DNA of 29,393 nucleotides from CAVIQK01 sp963644945 (lineage in GTDB: Bacteria; Bacillota; Clostridia; Christensenellales; DTU072). Below are positions 22,298 through 29,393 of the stretch, in pieces. The DNA lies in contig CAVIQK010000011.1 in the NCBI GenBank assembly GCA_963644945.1, positions 1-29,393 on the forward strand, written 5' to 3'. How positions within the stretch are numbered: the stretch's first letter is position 1; every line of letters begins with the position of its first letter. The notes beneath the pieces were generated by a model, which was not told the origin of the DNA, searched no databases, and saw only the letters and a program-made list of their open reading frames with translations. The position numbers were made by a program, and so were the translations under genes.

Positions 22298-23626
22298 TTA
22301 TTCCTCTTTACCTTGTTTAGGTTTGATTACAATTTTTATTGGTGTCCCTGAATAGTCAACGGCTTTTCGTATAGAATTTTCGAGATACCTTTTGTAGGAA
22401 AAGTGCATACAATTCACGTCATTGACAAAAAGAACAAATGTGGGGGGACATACTGCGACTTGTGTCGAATAGTAAATTTTTAGGCGTTTTCCTTTGAACA
22501 TCGGGGGTTCGTTGACGGCTACGGCTTCGGACATAATCTCATTTAAGGTACCCGTACTTATTCTTGTGGAAGCCCGTTCGTAAGATTTGAGTCCTTCTTC
22601 CAAAATGTTTGTAAGTCTTTGACCGGTGAGTGCCGATATAAAGACGGGGACAAAATAGTCCATAAATTTGAGTTCTTCTTTTAATTTGTTTTTGAACTTA
22701 TAAATGGTATTAGTGTCTTTTTCTACAAGATCCCATTTGTTCATAACAACAACGGAAGGTTTACCTGCTTCGTGCGCCATAGCAGCAATTTTGACGTCTT
22801 GCTCCGAAATCTCGGTGCTTGAATCAATGACAATAAATACGATGTCGGCATTGTCTATTGCTCTAATTGAACGGAGCACGCTATAATATTCGACATCTTC
22901 GTCAACTTTACTTTTCTTCCTTATACCTGCGGTGTCAACTATGATATAGTCCTTGCCGTTGTATGAAAACGGAGTATCAATTGCATCTCTCGTGGTGCCG
23001 GCGACGTCGCTTACGATGACACGATCATAGCCTAAAATTTTGTTTACAATACTAGATTTGCCTGCATTAGGCTTGCCTACTACTGCAATTTTTAGAGGGC
23101 GATTTTCGTCTTCTTCCACCACTTCTTGGCTAGGTAAAAACTTGACGATTTCGTCCAAAAGATCGCCTGTACCTCTTCCGAGTTCGGATGATACGGGAAC
23201 GGGGGTGCCAAGACCTAACTCATAAAAATCGTATATGTTGTCTTCTAACTTGTTGTTGTCTATTTTATTGACTGCAAGTACGACGTTTTTTCCACTTTCA
23301 CGTAAAAATCCTGCTATGTCATAATCGTCGGGCATAAGGCCTTCTTTCCCGTCAACAAAAAAGAGTATTACATCGGCAAGATCTATTGCAATTTCGGCTT
23401 GTTTCCTAATAAAATGCCACATTTTGTCATCGCTTTTCAGTTCTATTCCGCCGGTATCGATCAATGTAAATTGTTTGCCACACCACTCGACGTCAGCGTA
23501 AATTCTGTCACGAGTCACTCCACGCATATCATTGACTATGCTTATGCGCTTGCCTGCCATTTTGTTGAAAAACGTGGATTTGCCGACGTTAGGTCTGCCT
23601 ACCACTGCTACTAAAGGTTTAACCAT
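22298..23626 (-). CDS. der: Ribosome-assembly GTPase Der (EngA)
   Basis: 442 aa, normal. Two tandem GTPase domains and a KH-like C-terminal domain: G1 GRPNVGKST (10-18), DTGG, NKID; second G1 GKPNAGKSS (184-192), DTAGI, NKWD. The C-terminus (about 350-435, with PPMFKGKRLKIYYSTQVAVCPPTFVLFVN) is the KH domain. It is essential for maturation of the 50S subunit. The ATG overlaps the topoisomerase A stop by 8 nt (ATGGTTAA), with GAGGAT upstream in that gene. Confidence 0.97.
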   Translation of the reverse strand: MVKPLVAVVGRPNVGKSTFFNKMAGKRISIVNDMRGVTRDRIYADVEWCGKQFTLIDTGGIELKSDDKMWHFIRKQAEIAIDLADVILFFVDGKEGLMPDDYDIAGFLRESGKNVVLAVNKIDNNKLEDNIYDFYELGLGTPVPVSSELGRGTGDLLDEIVKFLPSQEVVEEDENRPLKIAVVGKPNAGKSSIVNKILGYDRVIVSDVAGTTRDAIDTPFSYNGKDYIIVDTAGIRKKSKVDEDVEYYSVLRSIRAIDNADIVFIVIDSSTEISEQDVKIAAMAHEAGKPSVVVMNKWDLVEKDTNTIYKFKNKLKEELKFMDYFVPVFISALTGQRLTNILEEGLKSYERASTRISTGTLNEIMSEAVAVNEPPMFKGKRLKIYYSTQVAVCPPTFVLFVNDVNCMHFSYKRYLENSIRKAVDYSGTPIKIVIKPKQGKEE

Positions 23627-26117
23627 TTACATCCTCTTTATGTGCTATGCCTTTTGTCAATTTTTTGCCAAACACAATGCTATTTGCCTTCATCGACCTA
23701 TCGTTGAGACGAATATTTTCGGTGTTGACTACGTCAATTTGATTGTCGGTAGATATTAGCGCTATGTCAAAATCTTCTAGAATTGTCGCTGCAAACACTG
23801 CTTTGTCACCACGCTGCATGTCGAGGGCTTTGACGCCTTTTCTACCTCTCTGTATGGGGCGATAATTGCTCATTATGCTCTTTCTTGCGGTCCCCGAACT
23901 AGTGACAACGAGAAGTTCTCCTACCGTCACGATGTCGGACTCCGTTTCGTATTCTGCGATACATTGCCCCGCATAAATGACCGTTTCACCATCGTCAAGT
24001 TTCATACCAATAACTCCGGACGATTTTCTTCCTTGAACGGGAATTTCGTCTTTTAAGGCATTGAGAATTTGTCCGCTTGAAGATACGAATACAACAGTCG
24101 AAAGTCCTTGATCTTTTTCAATCGACAAAACTCTGTCGGAGTCGTCTTTCATAACCATATATTGATAAGTATCTTTATTGACGATATATTCACTGAATTT
24201 GGAAGCTTTTACCATACCGTTTTTGGTGTATGCATAACATACCAAATCGGGATCTCCTTCATTTTGGCAAATTACGCTTACGGCTTTTTCTTGCGGATCG
24301 GCATCCGTGAAAAGTTCCGAAAGTCTAAAACCTTTGTCCGTCCAGCGGCTTTCGGGAGCCGTATTAGTGTCAAGACGATATGCGTTGCCTTTATCACCAA
24401 AAACAATGACTTTGGATGTAGGCTCTGCTAGTGCCAAACACTTGGTAAGATTGTCAATGGTTGCCGATTCTGCCGATCGATCATCTTTATAGTACGCACT
24501 TGTCGTCATGAATTTGACAAGTCCTTCTCCTGTCACTGCGACAAAACCTCTTTTTGCCGTCCTTACGGTAGGATCAAATGTCTTAATTGCAACTTCATCT
24601 ATACTCGAAACGACAGTTGTGCGACGTTTTGACTTGTATTTGTTTTTAACTTCAAGTATTTCTTTTTTGACAACTAGAAGTTGCTCTCTTTGACTGCCGA
24701 CAATCTTTTCCATACCGGCAATATTCTTTTCGAGTTCTTCAAGTTCTTTGTAGAATTTGTTGACGTCGAGCCTATTAAGCGATGAAATTTTGGTGTCTAA
24801 AATGGCATCGGCTTGGGCATCGTTTAAGTCGAAACGCTCCTTTATTCTAGTCTTGCTTTCCGTCCGAGAACTACTATCTAATACTATGTCAACAAGTTCT
24901 CTTATGTAAGGGAAGACAGTCACAAAACCCTTCAAAATGTTCTCACGTTTTCTTGCATCTGTAAGTAAGTGTTGAGTCCTTTTCAAGACAACATTCTTTT
25001 GGTGTTTGATATAATATTTAAGGATATCTATAAGGCCCAATTGTTGTGGTTTTCCGCCTGCTATAACCACCATATTGACGAAAAAATTCTTTTGCAAATC
25101 GGTCTTTTTGTAGAGTAAATCCAATATTTTGACCGGATCTTCACCTTTTTTCAGTTTTATTACAATGCGAATACCGCTCGAATCGCTTTCGTCGGCTATC
25201 TCGGTAATTCCGCCAAGTTTATCTTTGGTGGATTCTTTTAGTTCAAATATTTTCTGTTGAAGTGCAGATTTGTTCACTTGATAGGGAATTTCTGTAATCA
25301 CTATATTTTGTTTGTCGTTGTCACCGTTTTCGATATCGGCTTTTGCTCTCATTATAAATGTGCCTTTGCCTGTCTCATAGACCTGTTCTAACTGATCGCC
25401 GGTGATAACGTATCCACCTGTCGGAAAATCCGGACCTTTAACTATCGTAAGAAGTTCTTTTAGAGTGATTTTGGGATTGTCTATCATTGCTACTACCGCA
25501 TCTATTACTTCGGAAAGATTGTGTGTAGGGATATTTGTAGCAATACCTATTGCTATACCGGATGCACCGTTGACTAAAAGATTCGGGAATCTTCCCGGAA
25601 GAATTATCGGTTCATCCAATGTATCGTCAAAGTTCTTTTGCCATTCGACTGTGCCTAGGTCAAGTTCTCTTAAGAGTTCGGTAGCAAGCGGAGTCATTCT
25701 AACTTCGGTGTATCTCATTGCGGCCGGGGAATCGCCGTCTATACTACCAAAGTTGCCTTGTCCGTCAACAAGACAATTACGCATTGAAAAGTCTTGTGCC
25801 ATTCTAACAATCGCTTCATATACGGAAGAATCGCCGTGGGGGTGATATTTACCAAGACAATCGCCTACTATTCTTGCCGATTTTTTATACTCTTTGTCGG
25901 GAAACATTCCTAACTCGTACATAGAATATAAAATACGCCTTTGGACGGGTTTTAGACCGTCTTCTACACGAGGAAGAGCTCTATCGAGTATAACCGATTC
26001 CGAATACGGAATCATCGATTCGGGAAGGATTTTTTCAATCGGTTTTTCTATAATGTTTTCAAGATTTCCGTCTTTATCTAAATCAAACGAAATTTGATTG
26101 CTTTTTCTTCTTGCCAT
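23619..26117 (-). CDS. Type IIA topoisomerase subunit A (GyrA/ParC family)
   Basis: 832 aa. Breaks and rejoins DNA: the active-site Tyr136 is in AAMRYTEVR. The breakage domain has ARIVGDCLGKYHPHGDSSVY, with Ser97 and Glu101 at the E. coli GyrA 83 and 87 quinolone positions, i.e. the sensitive state. DGQGNFGSIDGD, LLVNGASGIAIGIATNIPTHNL and a coiled coil (about 440-495) follow, then a C-terminal beta-pinwheel (from about 510). The gyrase-defining GyrA box (QRRGGKG) is not seen in the first blade; the only trace is QRGRKG at 756-761. The core looks GyrA-like but this argues for topoisomerase IV or a gyrase without strong wrapping. Partner subunit B ends 2 nt upstream. Confidence 0.93.
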   Translation of the reverse strand: MARRKSNQISFDLDKDGNLENIIEKPIEKILPESMIPYSESVILDRALPRVEDGLKPVQRRILYSMYELGMFPDKEYKKSARIVGDCLGKYHPHGDSSVYEAIVRMAQDFSMRNCLVDGQGNFGSIDGDSPAAMRYTEVRMTPLATELLRELDLGTVEWQKNFDDTLDEPIILPGRFPNLLVNGASGIAIGIATNIPTHNLSEVIDAVVAMIDNPKITLKELLTIVKGPDFPTGGYVITGDQLEQVYETGKGTFIMRAKADIENGDNDKQNIVITEIPYQVNKSALQQKIFELKESTKDKLGGITEIADESDSSGIRIVIKLKKGEDPVKILDLLYKKTDLQKNFFVNMVVIAGGKPQQLGLIDILKYYIKHQKNVVLKRTQHLLTDARKRENILKGFVTVFPYIRELVDIVLDSSSRTESKTRIKERFDLNDAQADAILDTKISSLNRLDVNKFYKELEELEKNIAGMEKIVGSQREQLLVVKKEILEVKNKYKSKRRTTVVSSIDEVAIKTFDPTVRTAKRGFVAVTGEGLVKFMTTSAYYKDDRSAESATIDNLTKCLALAEPTSKVIVFGDKGNAYRLDTNTAPESRWTDKGFRLSELFTDADPQEKAVSVICQNEGDPDLVCYAYTKNGMVKASKFSEYIVNKDTYQYMVMKDDSDRVLSIEKDQGLSTVVFVSSSGQILNALKDEIPVQGRKSSGVIGMKLDDGETVIYAGQCIAEYETESDIVTVGELLVVTSSGTARKSIMSNYRPIQRGRKGVKALDMQRGDKAVFAATILEDFDIALISTDNQIDVVNTENIRLNDRSMKANSIVFGKKLTKGIAHKEDVNG

Positions 26118-26119
26118 TG

Positions 26120-28081
26120 TTAATCTCCGTATTTATCTGCGAATTCGTCACGTTTGTTGAAGGTGGCATTCGCGAAAATATATCCTTTTCTTGCTTCGAC
26201 ATCCTCCCCCATAAGAGTCGAAACCATGAGTTCGGCTTGGGCTGCATCTTCGAGGGTAACTTTCATTAGAGTACGATGTTTGGGATCAAGTGTCGTTTCT
26301 TTTAGTTGTTCGGGATTCATCTCTCCGAGACCTTTATATCTTTGTATTTTATAACCACTCTTCATTTCGGCAATTATTTTGTCTAGTTCCGCATCGTCAT
26401 AGGCATATCTTATGTCATCTTTTTTTGACACTTTATAAAGCGGGGGCATACCTACATAAACATGGCCGTTGACAAGAAGTGGTTTCATATACCTATAAAA
26501 GAAAGTAAGTAAAAGCGAACGAATATGATACCCGTCAACGTCGGCATCTGCTAAAATTATGACTTTGTGGAATTTGATATTTTCTATCTTAAAATCCGGT
26601 TCGCAATCGGCGCCCAGTGCGGTGATTATCGTCATCAAAACATCGTTGCCAAATATCTTGTCGATATTACATTTTTCGGAATTTTGAATTTTGCCTCTAA
26701 GAGGAAGAATCGCTTGAAAACGGCGGTCTCTTCCTTGTTTGGCACTGCCACCTGCGGAATCGCCTTCTACTATAAATAATTCGTTTTCTTCGGGCTTTTT
26801 GCCACTGCATGCCGCAAATTTTCCTATAAGAGTGGCTCCACTCTTGTCGTTAATTGACTTTTGGCGAGCTTTTGCTTGTCTTACGGCTTCTCTTTGTTTG
26901 GATGAGGCTATGGCATTTTTTACGACAAGATCTCCTATGTCTCGGTTTTTAGATTGGTTCAAATATTTACCGAGTTCTTCGGATACAATTTTGTCAACAA
27001 TAAATTTAACTTCGGGGTTGCCGAGTTTGGTTTTTGTCTGTCCTTCAAATTGGATATTTTGCATTTTGATGGACAAAATTGCCGTCATACCGGCTCTAAA
27101 ATCATCGCCGGACAAATTTTGATCTTTATCTTTTAGGAGTTTTTTATCACGTGCATAATCGTTGAAACAACGTGTCAATGCCGATTTCAAGCCGGCTTCG
27201 TGAGTGCCTCCCTCCGGGGTGGGAATATTGTTGACATAAGATGAAATAAGCTCGCTATCTATACAATCGGTATATTGGATGGCAAGTTCTAGGACAAAGT
27301 CGTCGGTTTCCCTTGTAAGGTAGATAGTTTTGGGAGAAATCAATTTTTTGGTACTGTTTAAGTGAGTCAAAAAATCTTGAACACCACCTTCATACATATA
27401 AATTTCTTTCTTGATTTTATCGTCTTCATTTTCTACTCTCATATCGGTAAGAGTAATGGCAAGGCCTTTGTTGAGATAGGCAAGTTCTTTTAACTTTGAA
27501 GAAATCGTGGATATATTATAACGCTCATTGCCAAACACTCTGCTATCAGGTTTGAAAGTAACTTTGGTACCACGAAGAGAAGTTTTCCCTACTTTTTCGA
27601 GTTTTGTTTTAGGAATGCCCGATTCTATTTTTTTGCCATTGTCGGGAGACCAAAATTCTTGGCGATAGTGAATTCCGTTACGGAAAACTTCGACCGTCAA
27701 CCATTCGGACAAAGCATTGGTAACCGAGGCACCGACTCCGTGAAGTCCGCCTGAAAATTTATATTTTTCGCTGTCAAATTTTCCGCCTGCATGGAGCCTA
27801 GTAAAGACAAGTTCTACACCGGTAAGTCCGCTTTGTTTGTTGATGTCAACAGGAATACCTCTGCCGTTGTCATAGACAGAAATCGAGTTGTCGGGATAGA
27901 TTGTTACTTCAATTGTGTCGGCATAGCCATTGCCTGCTTCGTCAATTGCGTTATCCACGATTTCCCACAAAATGTGGTGCATTCCTCGTGCTCCAGTAGT
28001 GCCTATATACATACCGGGGCGGACTCTTACGCCGTCTAGCCCCTCAAGAATCGAAAGATCATTCGCATTGTAATTGGACAT
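26120..28081 (-). CDS. Type IIA topoisomerase subunit B (GyrB/ParE family)
   Basis: 653 aa. ATPase and Toprim subunit. The GHKL ATPase has EIVDNAIDEAGNG (Glu40, Asn44), DNGRGIPVDI (Asp71) and GGLHGVGASVTNALSE. The transducer follows (QTKTKLGNPEVK). Toprim motifs are EGDSAGGSAKQGRDRRFQAI (Glu440) and DADVDGYHI (Asp512, Asp514, Asp516). RYKGLGEMNPEQL is typical. Most GyrB/ParE have DADVDGAHI, so Tyr518 here is unusual. ATG 28081 has GGAGG 4 nt upstream; the ATG at 28102 does not and is rejected. Cannot be assigned to gyrase or topoisomerase IV from the sequence alone. The first gene of a topoB-topoA-der-aminotransferase operon. Confidence 0.94.
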   Translation of the reverse strand: MSNYNANDLSILEGLDGVRVRPGMYIGTTGARGMHHILWEIVDNAIDEAGNGYADTIEVTIYPDNSISVYDNGRGIPVDINKQSGLTGVELVFTRLHAGGKFDSEKYKFSGGLHGVGASVTNALSEWLTVEVFRNGIHYRQEFWSPDNGKKIESGIPKTKLEKVGKTSLRGTKVTFKPDSRVFGNERYNISTISSKLKELAYLNKGLAITLTDMRVENEDDKIKKEIYMYEGGVQDFLTHLNSTKKLISPKTIYLTRETDDFVLELAIQYTDCIDSELISSYVNNIPTPEGGTHEAGLKSALTRCFNDYARDKKLLKDKDQNLSGDDFRAGMTAILSIKMQNIQFEGQTKTKLGNPEVKFIVDKIVSEELGKYLNQSKNRDIGDLVVKNAIASSKQREAVRQAKARQKSINDKSGATLIGKFAACSGKKPEENELFIVEGDSAGGSAKQGRDRRFQAILPLRGKIQNSEKCNIDKIFGNDVLMTIITALGADCEPDFKIENIKFHKVIILADADVDGYHIRSLLLTFFYRYMKPLLVNGHVYVGMPPLYKVSKKDDIRYAYDDAELDKIIAEMKSGYKIQRYKGLGEMNPEQLKETTLDPKHRTLMKVTLEDAAQAELMVSTLMGEDVEARKGYIFANATFNKRDEFADKYGD

Positions 28082-28220
28082 TTTTCCTCCATAAACACAC
28101 AATAAAAACCACTTTTTAAGTTGTTATAAAATGGATTCTGAGTGTTTTGTGTGATTTTTTGTTTACACTATTGTTTTCCTAGAAAAATTTTTGCAAAACA
28201 ATAGACAATTATATCAATAT

Positions 28221-28249
28221 ATTGTAGCACAAGTATCTCGTATCGTCAA
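28221..28249 (-). promoter_or_regulatory. Promoter of the topoisomerase operon
   Basis: Minus strand: TTGACG (28244-28249), 17-nt spacer, TACAAT (28221-28226). It implies a leader of about 130 nt before subunit B. The AT-rich leader (28082-28214) shows no riboswitch I recognise. The -10 region is very AT-rich, suited to sensing supercoiling, which is only an inference. Confidence 0.65.
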
Positions 28250-28328
28250 TATATCGAGTAAATCTAAAAATATTAAATTGTGTTTTTTTGTAATATATAA
28301 AAGATTTGTAAGCGATAAAAAAATAAAA

Positions 28329-29393
28329 TCAGCGTACTTTTTTCATGATAATCAATTCTTCGGGCTTACACAAAATTTCCACAGGTTTGCCCCCTGCATA
28401 TTCTATGCCGGATATGAGAGATTTCCATACAGAATCTTTGGGAAGATAAACGACTCTATAACCTCTGTTTTTTTGCAGCACTGGGGCTATTATAAGATCG
28501 CTTCCTAGCAAAAATTGGTCGTTGACTTTTCCTAATCCTTGATGAGGATACTCATATTCCATATACCTTATGATCGGTTGGCAAGATGACAATGAATCTT
28601 CGTAAAGCTCTTTAATTATATCAATATACTCTCGTCTTATCGAAAAAATAGTTTTAAGTTGTTCGACAAATTCTTTGTCGGCATCATCCCATATCGGAAC
28701 TGAAAATTGGCAAACAGGCATCAAAATCGAGGTTTCAAGCCATCTTAAAAGAAGTTGTTTATCTAAAAATTCGAGATCCTTTTTATTTAGAATCTGTCCT
28801 CCTCCTACCATGTCGGGACATACGTAAGGTAAGCCGATTATGCCAAGAGCCAAAGCCTCGGGAACAAGTGAGTGAAGACCAAAACGAGTGCCCCATATAT
28901 GAGATTTGTCGGAAAGTCTTGCGATTATTCCGGCTCCGCCGTTTCTAGTAGATACTCTATATTCGTTGATGTTGTAATTTTTTGAAAAATCAACATATAA
29001 TTGAGTTTGCCGGTCACATGTTGCATAAGGAATTGCGGTAATATCACTATCCTTATAATATGAAGAGTCGCCACCGTCAAATTTGAATCCGTCAATGCCG
29101 TACTCGTTTTTGAGTAGGTCAAGTTGAGTTTTTAGCCAGTCCGTTGCATCTGCCGATGACATATCAAGGAGAGCAGACGAGCCGTTCCACCACGATCTAT
29201 ATGCGATTTCTCTTCTTCTATTCTTGATTAGCGCGTTGTGGTCGGCAAGATACGAAAAACTTTTGGCATCTTTTGATACAAAGGGGACCACCCACAAAAG
29301 TACTTTGAAACCTAATTTTTTTAGATCGGATATAGTATCTTTCGGGGAAGGGAACTTTTCTTTATCGAAAGTCCAATCACCATATTCTTGTTG
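28329..29393 (-). CDS. GH31 glycosidase, C-terminal part (cut by the window)
   Basis: 354 residues are visible; the 5' part lies beyond the right edge. The frame is open to the last base, so any internal start is spurious. Visible features: EYGDWTFD and PSPKDTISDLKKLGFKVLLW (barrel), WWNGSSALLDMSS, the nucleophile Asp106 (window numbering) in GIDGFKFDGGD, then RLSDKSHIWGTRFGLHSLVPEA and GLPYVCPDMVGGG. The C-terminal beta-sandwich is in PIIRYMEYEYP and QFLLGSDLIIAPVLQKN. GH31 enzymes are alpha-glucosidases, alpha-xylosidases or alpha-galactosidases. The acid/base region (RLSDK...WGTRFG) differs from the common W-SGD pattern, so the substrate is open. No terminator is seen after the stop. Confidence 0.9.
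   Translation of the reverse strand, partial: QQEYGDWTFDKEKFPSPKDTISDLKKLGFKVLLWVVPFVSKDAKSFSYLADHNALIKNRRREIAYRSWWNGSSALLDMSSADATDWLKTQLDLLKNEYGIDGFKFDGGDSSYYKDSDITAIPYATCDRQTQLYVDFSKNYNINEYRVSTRNGGAGIIARLSDKSHIWGTRFGLHSLVPEALALGIIGLPYVCPDMVGGGQILNKKDLEFLDKQLLLRWLETSILMPVCQFSVPIWDDADKEFVEQLKTIFSIRREYIDIIKELYEDSLSSCQPIIRYMEYEYPHQGLGKVNDQFLLGSDLIIAPVLQKNRGYRVVYLPKDSVWKSLISGIEYAGGKPVEILCKPEELIIMKKVR

Overview
The window looks like a chromosomal segment of a low-GC Gram-positive bacterium of the Clostridia type (Bacillota), probably an uncultured gut lineage. This rests on AT-rich sequence, AGGAGG-type ribosome sites, consensus sigma-A promoters (TTGACA-17-TATAAT), luxS, a heterodimeric ABC exporter pair, an independent phosphoglycerate mutase next to tpiA and pgk, clostridial-style GH3 and GH31 glycosidases, and tRNA genes that encode their CCA ends. 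No rRNA, CRISPR array, phage or intact transposon is seen. The exact taxon cannot be fixed by eye.

Layout. (1) 1-2.7 kb: a visibly more GC-rich block on the minus strand holding a LysR regulator, an aldo/keto reductase and a flavodoxin-domain lipoprotein. It has its own promoters and terminator and a palindrome placed like a LysR operator. (2) 2.7-3.0 kb: a gene-poor junction with a strong hairpin terminator, an inverted repeat that resembles a transposase-associated element, and scraps of short ORFs. (3) 3.0-4.9 kb: luxS translationally coupled to a small membrane protein, with a divergent thioredoxin reductase. (4) 4.9-5.2 kb: an intergenic region with two hairpin RNA candidates that share a C-rich motif. 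(5) 5.2-9.8 kb: a heterodimeric ABC exporter whose first subunit has a degenerate ATP site and a very large extracytoplasmic insert. (6) 9.9-12.1 kb: mazG-dusB-rlmH, linked by ATGA overlaps (nucleotide-pool and RNA-modification housekeeping). (7) 12.2-15.9 kb: pgk-tpiA-gpmI, lower glycolysis. (8) 16.0-17.4 kb on the plus strand: the tmRNA gene ssrA and a HAD phosphatase whose transcript should be nearly leaderless. (9) 17.4-17.9 kb: a five-gene tRNA operon (Gly-Lys-Arg-His-Gln, minus strand). (10) 17.9-21.0 kb: a GH3 beta-glucosidase overlapping rdgB. (11) 21.0-28.2 kb: a tight operon of type IIA topoisomerase subunits B and A, the ribosome-assembly GTPase der and an aspartate-type aminotransferase. 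(12) From 28.3 kb to the right edge: a GH31 glycosidase cut by the window.

Almost everything is on the minus strand; trxB, ssrA and the HAD phosphatase are the exceptions. Most of the window is conserved housekeeping DNA. The least ordinary material is the GC-rich oxidoreductase block and its boundary, the paired hairpin RNA candidates after trxB, the leaderless phosphatase, an atypical tRNA-Gly, and sequence oddities in the topoisomerase, exporter and mutase genes. I found no clear case for an entirely new multi-gene system.
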